Part shown: positions 15,080-21,737 of the stretch, one piece after another
How the letters are laid out: every line of letters starts with the position of its first letter
Position numbering within the stretch: position 1 is the first letter of the stretch
Assembly: GCA_026002265.1 (NCBI GenBank)
Contig: BOBG01000003.1
Coordinates: forward strand, 1 to 51,454
Direction of reading: 5' to 3'
DNA from: Spirochaetia bacterium
Lineage (GTDB): Bacteria; Spirochaetota; Spirochaetia; Treponematales; Breznakiellaceae
Length of the DNA stretch: 51,454 nt
Notes under the pieces: model-generated
The model's input: only the letters and a program-made list of their open reading frames with translations
Databases searched by the model: none
Told to the model about the DNA's origin: nothing
Translations under genes and position numbers: made by a program

Positions 15080-16654
15080 CTAAAACGGAAAATCATCGGT
15101 ACTCTCCACCCGCAATTCATCACCGGCTTCCTGTGGCGGACGCGATCCAACTGTCCGGCTCTGTTCCGGCACCGCCGCGAGGGTAAAGGCCCGAGGCTCG
15201 GCGGGGCAGGCCGCGAGGCACGCGCCGCAGCCGATGCAGTACCGTTCATCATATATGGGCCTGGTGAGAAAGGGAATCCCCGATTCGCTGTAGGCCACCA
15301 TAGTAAGTGCCCCGGTGGGACAGACCTCCGCACAGGCGCCGCAGGATTCATGCTTGGTGTTGACCACGCAACGCTCAAAGTAGAGGGTAGACAGAGCTAT
15401 CCTTGTCCGGTGTTTTTCGTCTAGGGTGAGGCGGGTAATGGCCTTGGTTGGACAGACCCGTCCGCATTCGATGCAGTTGTACTGGCAGGCCGCGGTTGCC
15501 GCTCCGTTGTAATCAATCCGGGGATATAGGTTTTCCTTCGCCGTGATGATGTTGGCAGGACAGGCCGCGACACAGGCATGGCACGCGATGCAGCGCCCAG
15601 TATAGTGAATCAGATTTTTTGCCCCCGGCGGCAGTATGGGGAGCCTTTCACCTTCGCTTAGATTTGCTTTTTCCATGTTCGCCGGCCGGGAGAACAGTTT
15701 GAGGCTCGGTCCTAAAAGGTAAGCCGCACCGCATACAAGCGAAGCTTTTCCTGCTCCTTTCAAAAAGACGCGCCGCGCTTCGCCTGAAAGCGCCGCCCTG
15801 CCCCGCACCCCATAGACCACGCTCCTCGTGGGACAGACTGCGGTGCAAGAAAAACACAGTACGCAGCGCTCGCTGTCTATGCGCTTTGCTCTTGAATCAA
15901 TGCAGCCTGCGGGGCATTTCTCTTCGCAGAGTCCGCAGGAGACACAGTGCGGGGAGACTTTCATGCCCAGTGGCGCGGCTGAGGAAAATAAGCCTAAAGT
16001 CACGCCCACCGGACACCAGTTGCAAAAAGCCCTGCCGCGCAGCAACGCGGCAATCACTATGAGAATCAGCGGAACCGCGAGGATCAGCGTCCAGGCCGTA
16101 GCGCCGCCGCCTGAGAGCAGACTCCGCAGTGCGCCCATTCCCCGCCCGAAGGTAGAGATGGGGTCAACGATTACCATGAGCAAGGTAAAGGAAAAAATCA
16201 CGCCTACAGCAACAATCAGGGGTACCGCATACCGCGCCTTAGGCGGAGCCGTATAGCCCCTGCGGAAAAGGCGGGGGGCGTTACGGGGGGATCCGCCCCC
16301 CGTAGAGGGGGTAGCGGAAGACCCGCTTGCGGGGCTGAAGCGAGGGGGAGACTTCCCCCTTCTTAATAGTTTTCCAATCCGCCAAAAAAGTTCCTGCACG
16401 GTACCCAGAGGGCAGAGAACGCTGCAATAGAGCCTGCCGAAAATCAGGGTAGATGCGAGAATGACGAGGACAATGCCCCCAAGGCCGGCGCCGTAAAGTG
16501 CGGCGGAAAACTGCCCCTTGCCCAGGAGTGTCAGTATGCCGTTGGAGTCGAGGCTGAGCGAAAGGTAGGCGTAGACAAAAAGAGAGAGCACAGCAAGCGC
16601 GATGAGGAAACGGATGATGGCGGACGCTTTAGGGCCCCGTGATTTGAGTGCCAT
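15080..16654 (-). CDS. membrane polyferredoxin (NapH/YccM-like) with in-frame repeat insertion
   Basis: A 524-residue electron-transfer protein. The N-terminal half is membrane-embedded, with helices near 15-33, 52-72, 143-165 and 185-210 and the NapH-type cytoplasmic cysteine motifs C-S-V-L-C-P (77-82) and C-N-W-C-P (about 213-217). The C-terminal half holds several [4Fe-4S] ferredoxin domains: C-V-S-C-G-L-C-E-E-K-C-P, C-V-L-C-F-S-C-T-A-V-C-P, C-I-A-C-H-A-C-V-A-A-C-P, C-I-E-C-G-R-V-C-P, and C-I-G-C-G-A-C-L-A-A-C-P. It could pass electrons between a quinol pool and the exported DUF362 protein. Residues about 98-132, proline/serine/arginine-rich, are encoded by a copy of the three-hairpin repeat and are not part of the family fold. 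Its ATG overlaps the TAA of the DUF362 gene by one base. Confidence 0.9.
   Translation of the reverse strand: MALKSRGPKASAIIRFLIALAVLSLFVYAYLSLSLDSNGILTLLGKGQFSAALYGAGLGGIVLVILASTLIFGRLYCSVLCPLGTVQELFWRIGKLLRRGKSPPRFSPASGSSATPSTGGGSPRNAPRLFRRGYTAPPKARYAVPLIVAVGVIFSFTLLMVIVDPISTFGRGMGALRSLLSGGGATAWTLILAVPLILIVIAALLRGRAFCNWCPVGVTLGLFSSAAPLGMKVSPHCVSCGLCEEKCPAGCIDSRAKRIDSERCVLCFSCTAVCPTRSVVYGVRGRAALSGEARRVFLKGAGKASLVCGAAYLLGPSLKLFSRPANMEKANLSEGERLPILPPGAKNLIHYTGRCIACHACVAACPANIITAKENLYPRIDYNGAATAACQYNCIECGRVCPTKAITRLTLDEKHRTRIALSTLYFERCVVNTKHESCGACAEVCPTGALTMVAYSESGIPFLTRPIYDERYCIGCGACLAACPAEPRAFTLAAVPEQSRTVGSRPPQEAGDELRVESTDDFPF
16271..16364 (-). repeat. three-hairpin repeat element, copy inserted in frame in a gene
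   Basis: Read on the minus strand it begins GGGGGAAGTCTCCCCCTC like the intergenic copy at 14976. It continues with a CCCGC-AA-GCGGG stem and an ACGGGGGG-CGGA-CCCCCCGT stem. The reading frame of the polyferredoxin gene runs straight through it. Confidence 0.8.
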
Positions 16655-17574
16655 TACACGGTCAGGCGGGAGATGTTCAGTTTGGAAAGATCCATCTGCC
16701 CCATGCCCGCTTCCGAGGCGATGCGTACATGTTCGACCTGCCCCTGGCTTCGGCCTACCAAGGCAAAGGCAGCCGAGTCCGCAGCCACGATGTCCGGCGA
16801 TATGATCATCGATCCCATCTGGTTCACATCGGCAAGGTTCCCACCGCCGGGGCCGTTTCTGGTCAAGACACGGTATGCGTCAACAATGGTGAGGTTCGGT
16901 TTTTTGACGTAGAGAAAGTCGGCAATGCAGGTCTGGAGTCCGTTTGAGTGATAGACCCGCCGATCCCAGACGCAGCCCATGAGGTTTTTTATTGAGCCTG
17001 AAACGCCCGCACCGCCATGGTGTTTTAGCACCGGTACGTCGATGAATACATCCGCTTCCAGGAGCGCTTCGTGTACCGCTACTTCCTTCAGCCGCTTACC
17101 CCCGTTCACAGGAACTTTATGGTAGTAGCCTTCCCGCTCTGCTTGGGCATAGACCGCGCCGGCGTTTTTTGCCGCTTCGAGAATGCCGCTGCTTTTGCTG
17201 GCACGCTCCCAATGGGCAAGGGAATGATCGATAATGAGGACTCGCCGCGCCCCGGCGTCTTTACACTGCCGTACCACCGCCGCCACTAGTTCAGGGGAGG
17301 TGTTTGCCGCGTATTCCGGCGCGAGGTCAAAGGACATATTGGGCTTTATCACCACGGTCTGTCCACTTTTGACAAAGCGGCCCATGCCGCCGAGTTCCCG
17401 CATCCCCCGCTCGAACATGGTCCGGGGCGTCCCGCCCTTGAGAGCTATCAAGTCGGGATACCTGCTTTCCTGAGCGGCAAGCTCAACAGCACCTCGTAAG
17501 CCCTTGGGCATAAAAAACAGCCCCGCGCCAAAGCCCAGAGCGGCCGATTTCTTTAAAAATTCACGTCTGTCCAT
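16654..17574 (-). CDS. DUF362 protein with twin-arginine signal peptide
   Basis: A 306-residue exported protein. The N-terminus M-D-R-R-E-F-L-K-K-S is a Tat consensus (R-R-x-F-L-K), followed by a hydrophobic stretch to about residue 25. The DUF362 domain follows (V-V-I-K-P-N-M-S near 74-81; P-V-L-K-H-H-G-G near 185-192; S-I-K-N-L-M-G near 198-204). It has few cysteines and no ferredoxin domain of its own. The domain's function is unknown; it often occurs beside ferredoxins. TatA and TatC are encoded in the same operon, making this the evident dedicated client. GGAGGT precedes the ATG, and a TTGCCA-17-TATGTT promoter lies upstream. Confidence 0.9.
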   Translation of the reverse strand: MDRREFLKKSAALGFGAGLFFMPKGLRGAVELAAQESRYPDLIALKGGTPRTMFERGMRELGGMGRFVKSGQTVVIKPNMSFDLAPEYAANTSPELVAAVVRQCKDAGARRVLIIDHSLAHWERASKSSGILEAAKNAGAVYAQAEREGYYHKVPVNGGKRLKEVAVHEALLEADVFIDVPVLKHHGGAGVSGSIKNLMGCVWDRRVYHSNGLQTCIADFLYVKKPNLTIVDAYRVLTRNGPGGGNLADVNQMGSMIISPDIVAADSAAFALVGRSQGQVEHVRIASEAGMGQMDLSKLNISRLTV

Positions 17575-17608
17575 TACAGTACCTCCGTAACACGATCAAC
17601 TTAAGGAA

Positions 17609-17637
17609 AACATACAGGATTTATCCATTTTTGGCAA
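17609..17637 (-). promoter_or_regulatory. promoter of the DUF362-polyferredoxin-tatAC operon
   Basis: On the minus strand, TTGCCA (17637-17632), 17-base spacer, TATGTT (17614-17609), about 35 bases before the DUF362 ATG. Confidence 0.55.
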
Positions 17638-17671
17638 GATGTTATGATTACAAATGTTTTTTATACTATTT

Positions 17672-17742
17672 CCCCAAAAAATTTTAGCCCCTATTGCACA
17701 TAATGTGAAAAGTTTACGTATGGTGCGATATATGTTATGTGC
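17672..17742 (-). repeat. short attC-like site and orphan cassette start module
   Basis: Reading on the minus strand from 17742: GCACATAAC, a short variable part, CGTAAAC-TTTTCAC, then ATTATGTGCAAT and a GGGGCTAAAATTTTTT tract. The CGTAAAC and seven-base spacer match the right half of the site at 25320-25491. This site closes the GNAT unit (17776-18453). The module that follows leads into no intact cassette gene; the tat-operon promoter lies there instead. Confidence 0.55.
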
Positions 17743-17775
17743 AGTTTGGGCGTACTTCATTATTATATTCAAATT

Positions 17776-18453
17776 TTATTCTTTGAATATTTGTGTTTCT
17801 AATACTAATTTTTCCTTATATGGGAAATTATTTTCAAATGTTTCTAATTCCTTTTTATTAATGCTATATATTTCACCTTCAAAGAATTTTCCATTGATAT
17901 TTTCTAATGCCTTTGAAAACAATTCTAATACCATTAAAGCATCATTAAAATTGCCCTTCATGTCCGTTATTTTATATTCTTTACTATTTTTAAAACCAAA
18001 TTTTTCATAATATTTTGGGTTCCCATATATTATTATTGCGTTAAATCCCATTTCTTTAGATTTTTTAATCGTATGTTCTATTAACTGCTTTCCTATACCG
18101 ATTTTTTGATATGATGGCAATACACTAAGTGGACCAAATGTTAATACATCATATTCCCTAATTTCATTTATTATTTTTGCTTTTGCATAGACAATATTAC
18201 CGGCAATTTCATTATTATAAATTGCCACATAATCAAGTTCTTTAATAAATTCTTTTGCATTCCGCATATTATGTATTAGCAAATGTTCATCACACCCTGG
18301 TCTATAAATATTCCAAAATGCTTCTCTTGTCAAATTCTCAACAACAACATAGTCTTTTTCTTCTTCTAATCTTAGAAAGATATTTTTCTCCTTTTTCATT
18401 TTAATTTCAGGTTCATCGTCAAACCGTCCAAAATGTTTTCCACCTATTACCAT
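17776..18453 (-). CDS. GNAT-family N-acetyltransferase with C-terminal extension
   Basis: A 225-residue acetyltransferase. The GNAT core lies at about 25-165, with F-G-P-L-S-V-L-P-S-Y-Q-K-I-G-I-G near 107-122 as the acetyl-CoA loop and Y-G-N-P-K-Y-Y-E-K-F-G-F near 142-153 as the following strand. A C-terminal tail of about 60 residues contains K-F-F-E-G-E-I-Y. That fits the GNAT subgroup in which an extra domain follows. AGAAGGAGG precedes the ATG. It is AT-rich, with a cassette promoter module upstream (minus strand, 18470-18560) and an attC-like site downstream, so it reads as one complete reversed cassette of about 0.87 kb. Confidence 0.88.
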   Translation of the reverse strand: MVIGGKHFGRFDDEPEIKMKKEKNIFLRLEEEKDYVVVENLTREAFWNIYRPGCDEHLLIHNMRNAKEFIKELDYVAIYNNEIAGNIVYAKAKIINEIREYDVLTFGPLSVLPSYQKIGIGKQLIEHTIKKSKEMGFNAIIIYGNPKYYEKFGFKNSKEYKITDMKGNFNDALMVLELFSKALENINGKFFEGEIYSINKKELETFENNFPYKEKLVLETQIFKE

Positions 18454-18469
18454 ATTTTCCTCCTTCTTA

Positions 18470-18560
18470 TAAGAATATTATTTTTTTCATTTGTGTCAAT
18501 ACCGTTTTTGAAAATTTTCACAAATTTTAGGGCAAATTGCGTATAACGTATGTTATGCGA
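18470..18560 (-). promoter_or_regulatory. cassette start module with promoter (minus)
   Basis: On the minus strand: CGCATAACATACGTTATACG, then GCCCTAAAATTTGTG, then TTGACA and TATTCT 16 bases apart, then AAGGAGG. The CGTATAAC-GTAT-GTTATGCG text at 18541-18560 on the plus strand is itself a compact palindromic core pair. Confidence 0.65.
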
Positions 18561-18586
18561 AGCTTGCCCATACCCCATTGAGTATA

Positions 18587-19387
18587 TTATTTTATTCTAT
18601 ACTCATACACGCTTCCGGTTCCCCAACTACCTACATATAAGGTGTTTCCATGTATTAGTAACGCAACACAACCACTAATGCCATCAACTACAATTCTTGT
18701 TGAGCCGTTTTGTGAAAGTATACGCACACATCCGTCTCCATTATCAGTGGCAAAAATTTCATTCTGCGGACTAATGTCGATGCCGACTCCCGGCCGTCCA
18801 AAATCATTGGAAAAAGGTTTAACTGTTCCGTCAGCAAATACTTTGATAATGCTGCCTCCGTAGTTCGTGACATAAAGATTACCGTCTAAGTCCTCAACCA
18901 CTCCAACAGGCGTTCTCATGCCCTTCGCAACCAATTCGACCCTGCCGGAAGCGTTCACTTTGACAATTTCGTTGCTGCTTCGATTGGCTACCAGCAATTC
19001 ACCATTTTTATTAAACGATATTCCCGTAGGGGTATGCAACCCTCTTGCGAAAATAACTTTGTTTTTATTTTGCGCAATACGGTAAATCACATTTTGTGAA
19101 TAGTCGGCAACATACAAATTACCGTCATTGTCAAAAGCGAGTCCAGCCGGTGACCCCATGTTATCAGCGAAAATAGTATGATTACCCTTTGTATCGACTT
19201 TCGAGACGCTGCCTCCGCTCCAGTTTGAAACATACAAATTCCCCTCACGGTCTACCGCAATTCCAGTGGGAGAATGAAAACCTGTATACGTTTTCTCCAA
19301 TATCAACTCAGCCGTTTTTCCCTGTGCATTGCCTTGTCCTATAGCCAGAAAAACTAAAAAAACAACATTGAGTATTAGTTTTAACAT
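18587..19387 (-). CDS. secreted NHL/SMP-30-type beta-propeller protein
   Basis: A 266-residue exported protein. A signal peptide (M-L-K-L-I-L-N-V-V-F-L-V-F-L-A, cleavage after A-Q near 22) is followed by about six repeats of the NHL type. The recurring unit is P-x-G-I/L-A/S-x-D/N-x-x-G-N/E-L-Y/L-V-A/S-N/D, for example S-P-T-G-I-A-V-D and N-L-Y-V-A-D-Y-S. Such propellers bind ligands or act as lactonase-like enzymes; the catalytic residues are not evident. The ATG at 19387 has GGAGGAGGG upstream within the end of the CMD gene, so the two are translationally coupled. The longer upstream frame lacks a ribosome site. Expression is probably under the MerR-type operator at 19838-19868. Confidence 0.88.
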   Translation of the reverse strand: MLKLILNVVFLVFLAIGQGNAQGKTAELILEKTYTGFHSPTGIAVDREGNLYVSNWSGGSVSKVDTKGNHTIFADNMGSPAGLAFDNDGNLYVADYSQNVIYRIAQNKNKVIFARGLHTPTGISFNKNGELLVANRSSNEIVKVNASGRVELVAKGMRTPVGVVEDLDGNLYVTNYGGSIIKVFADGTVKPFSNDFGRPGVGIDISPQNEIFATDNGDGCVRILSQNGSTRIVVDGISGCVALLIHGNTLYVGSWGTGSVYEYRIK

Positions 19388-19388
19388 A

Positions 19389-19805
19389 CTATTTACCCTC
19401 CTCCGATTGACGTTCACTCGCAACATGCGAGTGTTCTCTTTCCGCAAATACTTTTTTTGCAACATTGACGGCATTAAGCACTTTTGGAAAACCGGTATAA
19501 GGTATACACTGAATAAAAGTTTCAATCACTTTTTCAGGTGTAATACCCACATTCAATGATCCGTTAATATGAACCGCCAATTGCGGCTCACAGCCTCCCG
19601 CCGTCAACAAACTGGTAATGGTTATAAGCTCTCTTTCCTGTAAAGAAAGCCCCTCACGGCAGTAAATGTCCCCAAAGGCAAATTCAATGATGTATGTACC
19701 CAAATCCGGCGCTATTGTTTTCAATGAAGCAATAACATTTTGTCCCGCACTGCCGTCTACCTCGTTCAGCCTGTCTGTCCCTTTCTGAAAACGTGTGTTT
19801 TCCAA
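19389..19805 (-). CDS. carboxymuconolactone decarboxylase-family protein
   Basis: A 138-residue all-helical protein of the CMD/AhpD superfamily. Core motifs are L-S-L-Q-E-R-E-L-I-T-I near 53-63, G-G-C-E-P-Q-L-A-V-H near 70-79 and G-F-P-K-V-L-N-A near 105-112. The C-x-x-C pair of the peroxidase-active AhpD branch is absent (C-E-P-Q instead), so it belongs to the group usually paired with MerR regulators in electrophile or peroxide responses. It is the first gene after the MerR-type promoter and overlaps the ribosome site of the NHL gene. Despite the name there is no link to the catechol pathway in this window. Confidence 0.88.
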   Translation of the reverse strand: MENTRFQKGTDRLNEVDGSAGQNVIASLKTIAPDLGTYIIEFAFGDIYCREGLSLQERELITITSLLTAGGCEPQLAVHINGSLNVGITPEKVIETFIQCIPYTGFPKVLNAVNVAKKVFAEREHSHVASERQSEEGK

Positions 19806-19837
19806 TGGAAAACCTCCTCAATAAAGATTATATTGAG

Positions 19838-19868
19838 AAGATACAATCTAGAGTGAACTAGAGGTCAA
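19838..19868 (-). promoter_or_regulatory. MerR-type promoter/operator for the CMD-NHL operon
   Basis: On the minus strand, TTGACC (19868-19863) and TATCTT (19843-19838) are separated by 19 bases, the elongated spacing typical of MerR-activated promoters. The spacer holds the dyad CTnnAGT-nn-ACTnnAG. The half-element TCTAGAGT recurs at the merR promoter. Confidence 0.82.
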
Positions 19869-19923
19869 GCGTTTTCTGAAAAAAATTTGAATTTTTTATA
19901 AAATTTTTATCTGAAACCTTCTC

Positions 19924-19959
19924 TTGAAACAATTTTTTGCATACGCTATAATCTAGAGT
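19924..19959 (+). promoter_or_regulatory. merR-type gene promoter with operator half-site
   Basis: TTGAAA (19924-19929), 17-base spacer, TATAAT (19947-19952). TCTAGAGT overlaps the end of the -10 and the start region, matching half of the divergent operator and suggesting autoregulation. Confidence 0.75.
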
Positions 19960-19989
19960 CAGGTTGAGATTGTTGAATAAGGAATTTTT

Positions 19990-20352
19990 ATGGAATATTC
20001 GATTGGGAAATTTTCACGGCTTACGTGTTTAGGTATACATACATTGCGCTATTATGAACAGGAAAATTTGATTCTGCCTCATCGTAAATCCAATGGGCAC
20101 CGGTGTTATTCAGAAAATGATGTTACTTGGATACAATTTATAAAACGCTTAAAAGATACAAAAATGCCCATTAAAGAAATTCAAAAATATGCTAAGTTAA
20201 GGGCCGATGGCGATCCGACTATGCCTGAACGTATGGAAATGCTAATAAAACATAGGGGAATTCTTAAAAATGAAATTGAAAAATTACAAGAACATCTTAA
20301 CAAGTTAGATACTAAAATTGAATTTTATAAAGCAGAAATCAATAGAATATAA
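19990..20352 (+). CDS. MerR-family transcriptional regulator (NmlR/AdhR-like)
   Basis: A 120-residue regulator. The winged helix-turn-helix is at the N-terminus (Y-S-I-G-K-F-S-R and H-T-L-R-Y-Y-E near residues 3-23, R-C-Y-S-E-N-D-V near 38-45), followed by a dimerisation coiled coil to the end. There is no C-terminal metal- or drug-binding domain and few cysteines. The divergent CMD-NHL operon with its 19-bp spaced promoter is the obvious target: the protein would untwist the promoter on sensing an electrophile or redox signal. A TTGAAA-17-TATAAT promoter precedes it. Confidence 0.92.
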   Translation: MEYSIGKFSRLTCLGIHTLRYYEQENLILPHRKSNGHRCYSENDVTWIQFIKRLKDTKMPIKEIQKYAKLRADGDPTMPERMEMLIKHRGILKNEIEKLQEHLNKLDTKIEFYKAEINRI

Positions 20353-20479
20353 ACCATATTATTTATTTGTTCCTTTATCAGTCATTTTTTAATTCACTAT
20401 TTTCCAATAAATTTTAGGAAAAATGTCGCGTAATCAGATGTGGAAAATTTATTAATATCCACATAATCAAATATATTTA

Positions 20480-20728
20480 CTATGTTTTCCACAGTGCTTG
20501 TTTTCCGTTTTCTAAAATATATGCATTATATGATGTTCTCATCATCGGCGACGGATATACATTTTCCATTGAACCATAAAATTTTATTCCAATATTGTCT
20601 TTTAATAATATGTCTTTTATTTTCTGGAATGTACCAAAATAATCTTCCCCCTTGCTGTTATAATTTTTTCCATTTATTTTTATTTTAATTGTAATAATAT
20701 CTGTATTGTCATATTCTTCTATAACCAT
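20480..20728 (-). CDS. small hypothetical protein, cassette-like
   Basis: An 82-residue acidic/basic mixed protein starting M-V-I-E-E-Y and ending at a TAG after A-L-W-K-T. The text suggests a compact alpha/beta fold (I-T-I-K-I-K-I-N-G-K, then F-G-T-F-Q-K-I-K-D-I-L), with no membrane segment. The gene is very AT-rich like the cassette genes, but no clear ribosome site or attC-like site was seen around it. I do not recognise the family; it could be a truncated gene. Confidence 0.45.
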   Translation of the reverse strand: MVIEEYDNTDIITIKIKINGKNYNSKGEDYFGTFQKIKDILLKDNIGIKFYGSMENVYPSPMMRTSYNAYILENGKQALWKT

Positions 20729-20765
20729 TATTATTTTAAAATCATTTTTTATACTATTATTTAAT

Positions 20766-21110
20766 AATAGACTTGTTCGCTAACCATATTAAACCCGAAG
20801 TTCAAAATTAATAATACCGCAAATGAGGGACATTCTTAACAAATGCCTCCTGCACTGATTCCGGTATGGATATGTCATACTCTTGAATGTTTTTATGGTG
20901 ACGCCTTTGTACACCTTGAAGTCATGTTCGCTGCCTTTGGTTTCCTGTACATCAATGATTCTCTTGCTCTTTTGCTCGATGATTATCTGTGTCTTTTTAT
21001 CGGACTTTCCGTCATGTCTACTACGATGTAGTCAATGGACGACGACTCCTTTTTGAGTACCTTCTTGTCGGGAAGCCGGAAGCTCTTGTCCAAAAAGTTA
21101 AACCACAGCC
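20766..21110 (-). mobile_element. IS5-type (DDE_Tnp_4) insertion sequence remnant, 3' half
   Basis: On the minus strand the sequence reads L-D-K-S-F-R-L-P-D-K-K near 21085-21105, then I-D-Y-I-V-V-D-M-T-E-S-P-I. After a frameshift it continues I-I-D-V-Q-E-T-K-G-S-E-H-D-F-K-V-Y-K, the DDE-domain text of IS5-family transposases with a Tnp_4 domain. The outer end TAGACTTGTTCGCTAAC at about 20768 resembles the left end of the other remnant (TAGGCTTGTTCGACAAC at 23764). The 5' half of the gene and the other end are missing. Confidence 0.75.
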
Positions 21111-21263
21111 ACGTTCACCGACACAACCAGTCGCTATCCCACTATCTCCACAGAAAATAATTTCTATATATAGATAGGAGTTATAGCTGCAGCTGTACTA
21201 ATTTTTTTTATTATTCTACAGACAAATAATAGATCCACTCAAGGGAACGTATAGGGGAAGGAC

Positions 21264-21547
21264 GTGGGAGTGGGTAGCGACAGCGAATTCGTGGGGCTTA
21301 TGCGATATGCATGGGAACGTCTATGAATGGTGCTAGGATTGGTATGATAGCTATAGTACTTCCGGTATTGACAAACAGCTATCGGCTTTCGACTAATCTG
21401 ATTATCTGCTGGACTATTTTTTATGGACCGTGTCGTATTAGTAGATGCTGGTTCAATAGCGCCCAGGACCTGCGCTCCGCTTGCCGGTACGGCTATACCC
21501 CTGCGAACCGTGGCATTAACCTCGGCTTCCGGGTCGTGCTTCCCTGA
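21264..21547 (+). pseudogene. FGE/C-type-lectin fold gene, 3' remnant with variable-region-like end
   Basis: The frame reads N-S-W-G-L-C-D-M-H-G-N-V-Y-E-W-C and then hits TAG where homologues have W (W-C-W-D). It continues D-W-Y-D-S-Y-S. A 55-base repeat (21370-21424) interrupts it, and after a frameshift it resumes W-F-N-S-A-Q-D-L-R-S-A-C-R and ends N-L-G-F-R-V-V-L-P, stop. This is the C-terminus of a formylglycine-generating-enzyme (FGE) fold protein. The end aligns codon for codon with the end of the intact gene at 21738-23489, including the bases TGAGTTCTG over the stop. Confidence 0.75.
21370..21424 (+). repeat. 55-base repeat, copy 1
   Basis: GACAAACAGCTATCGG...TTTTTTAT matches 23707-23762 at most positions. 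This copy interrupts the FGE-fold remnant. Confidence 0.7.
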
Positions 21548-21737
21548 GTTCTGTAAATATTTTATTGGTCAGTAAAAAGTTTGTAGAACAAAGCGGTATC
21601 CACCGGTATAATAGCTGGAAAATCGAGTAATACCTTCTTGTTGGTACTGAAATGTTAATGGGAAGACTGGAAGGTGTTTTTTTGAGTAAAAGCTTGTGCG
21701 TCCCTAGTTTGTTTACAAATATAACCGAGGAGATTTT

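Noticed and set aside
15070..15424. short frames over the polyferredoxin 3' end
   Set aside because: They are shadows; the minus frame with regular cysteine motifs is the real gene.
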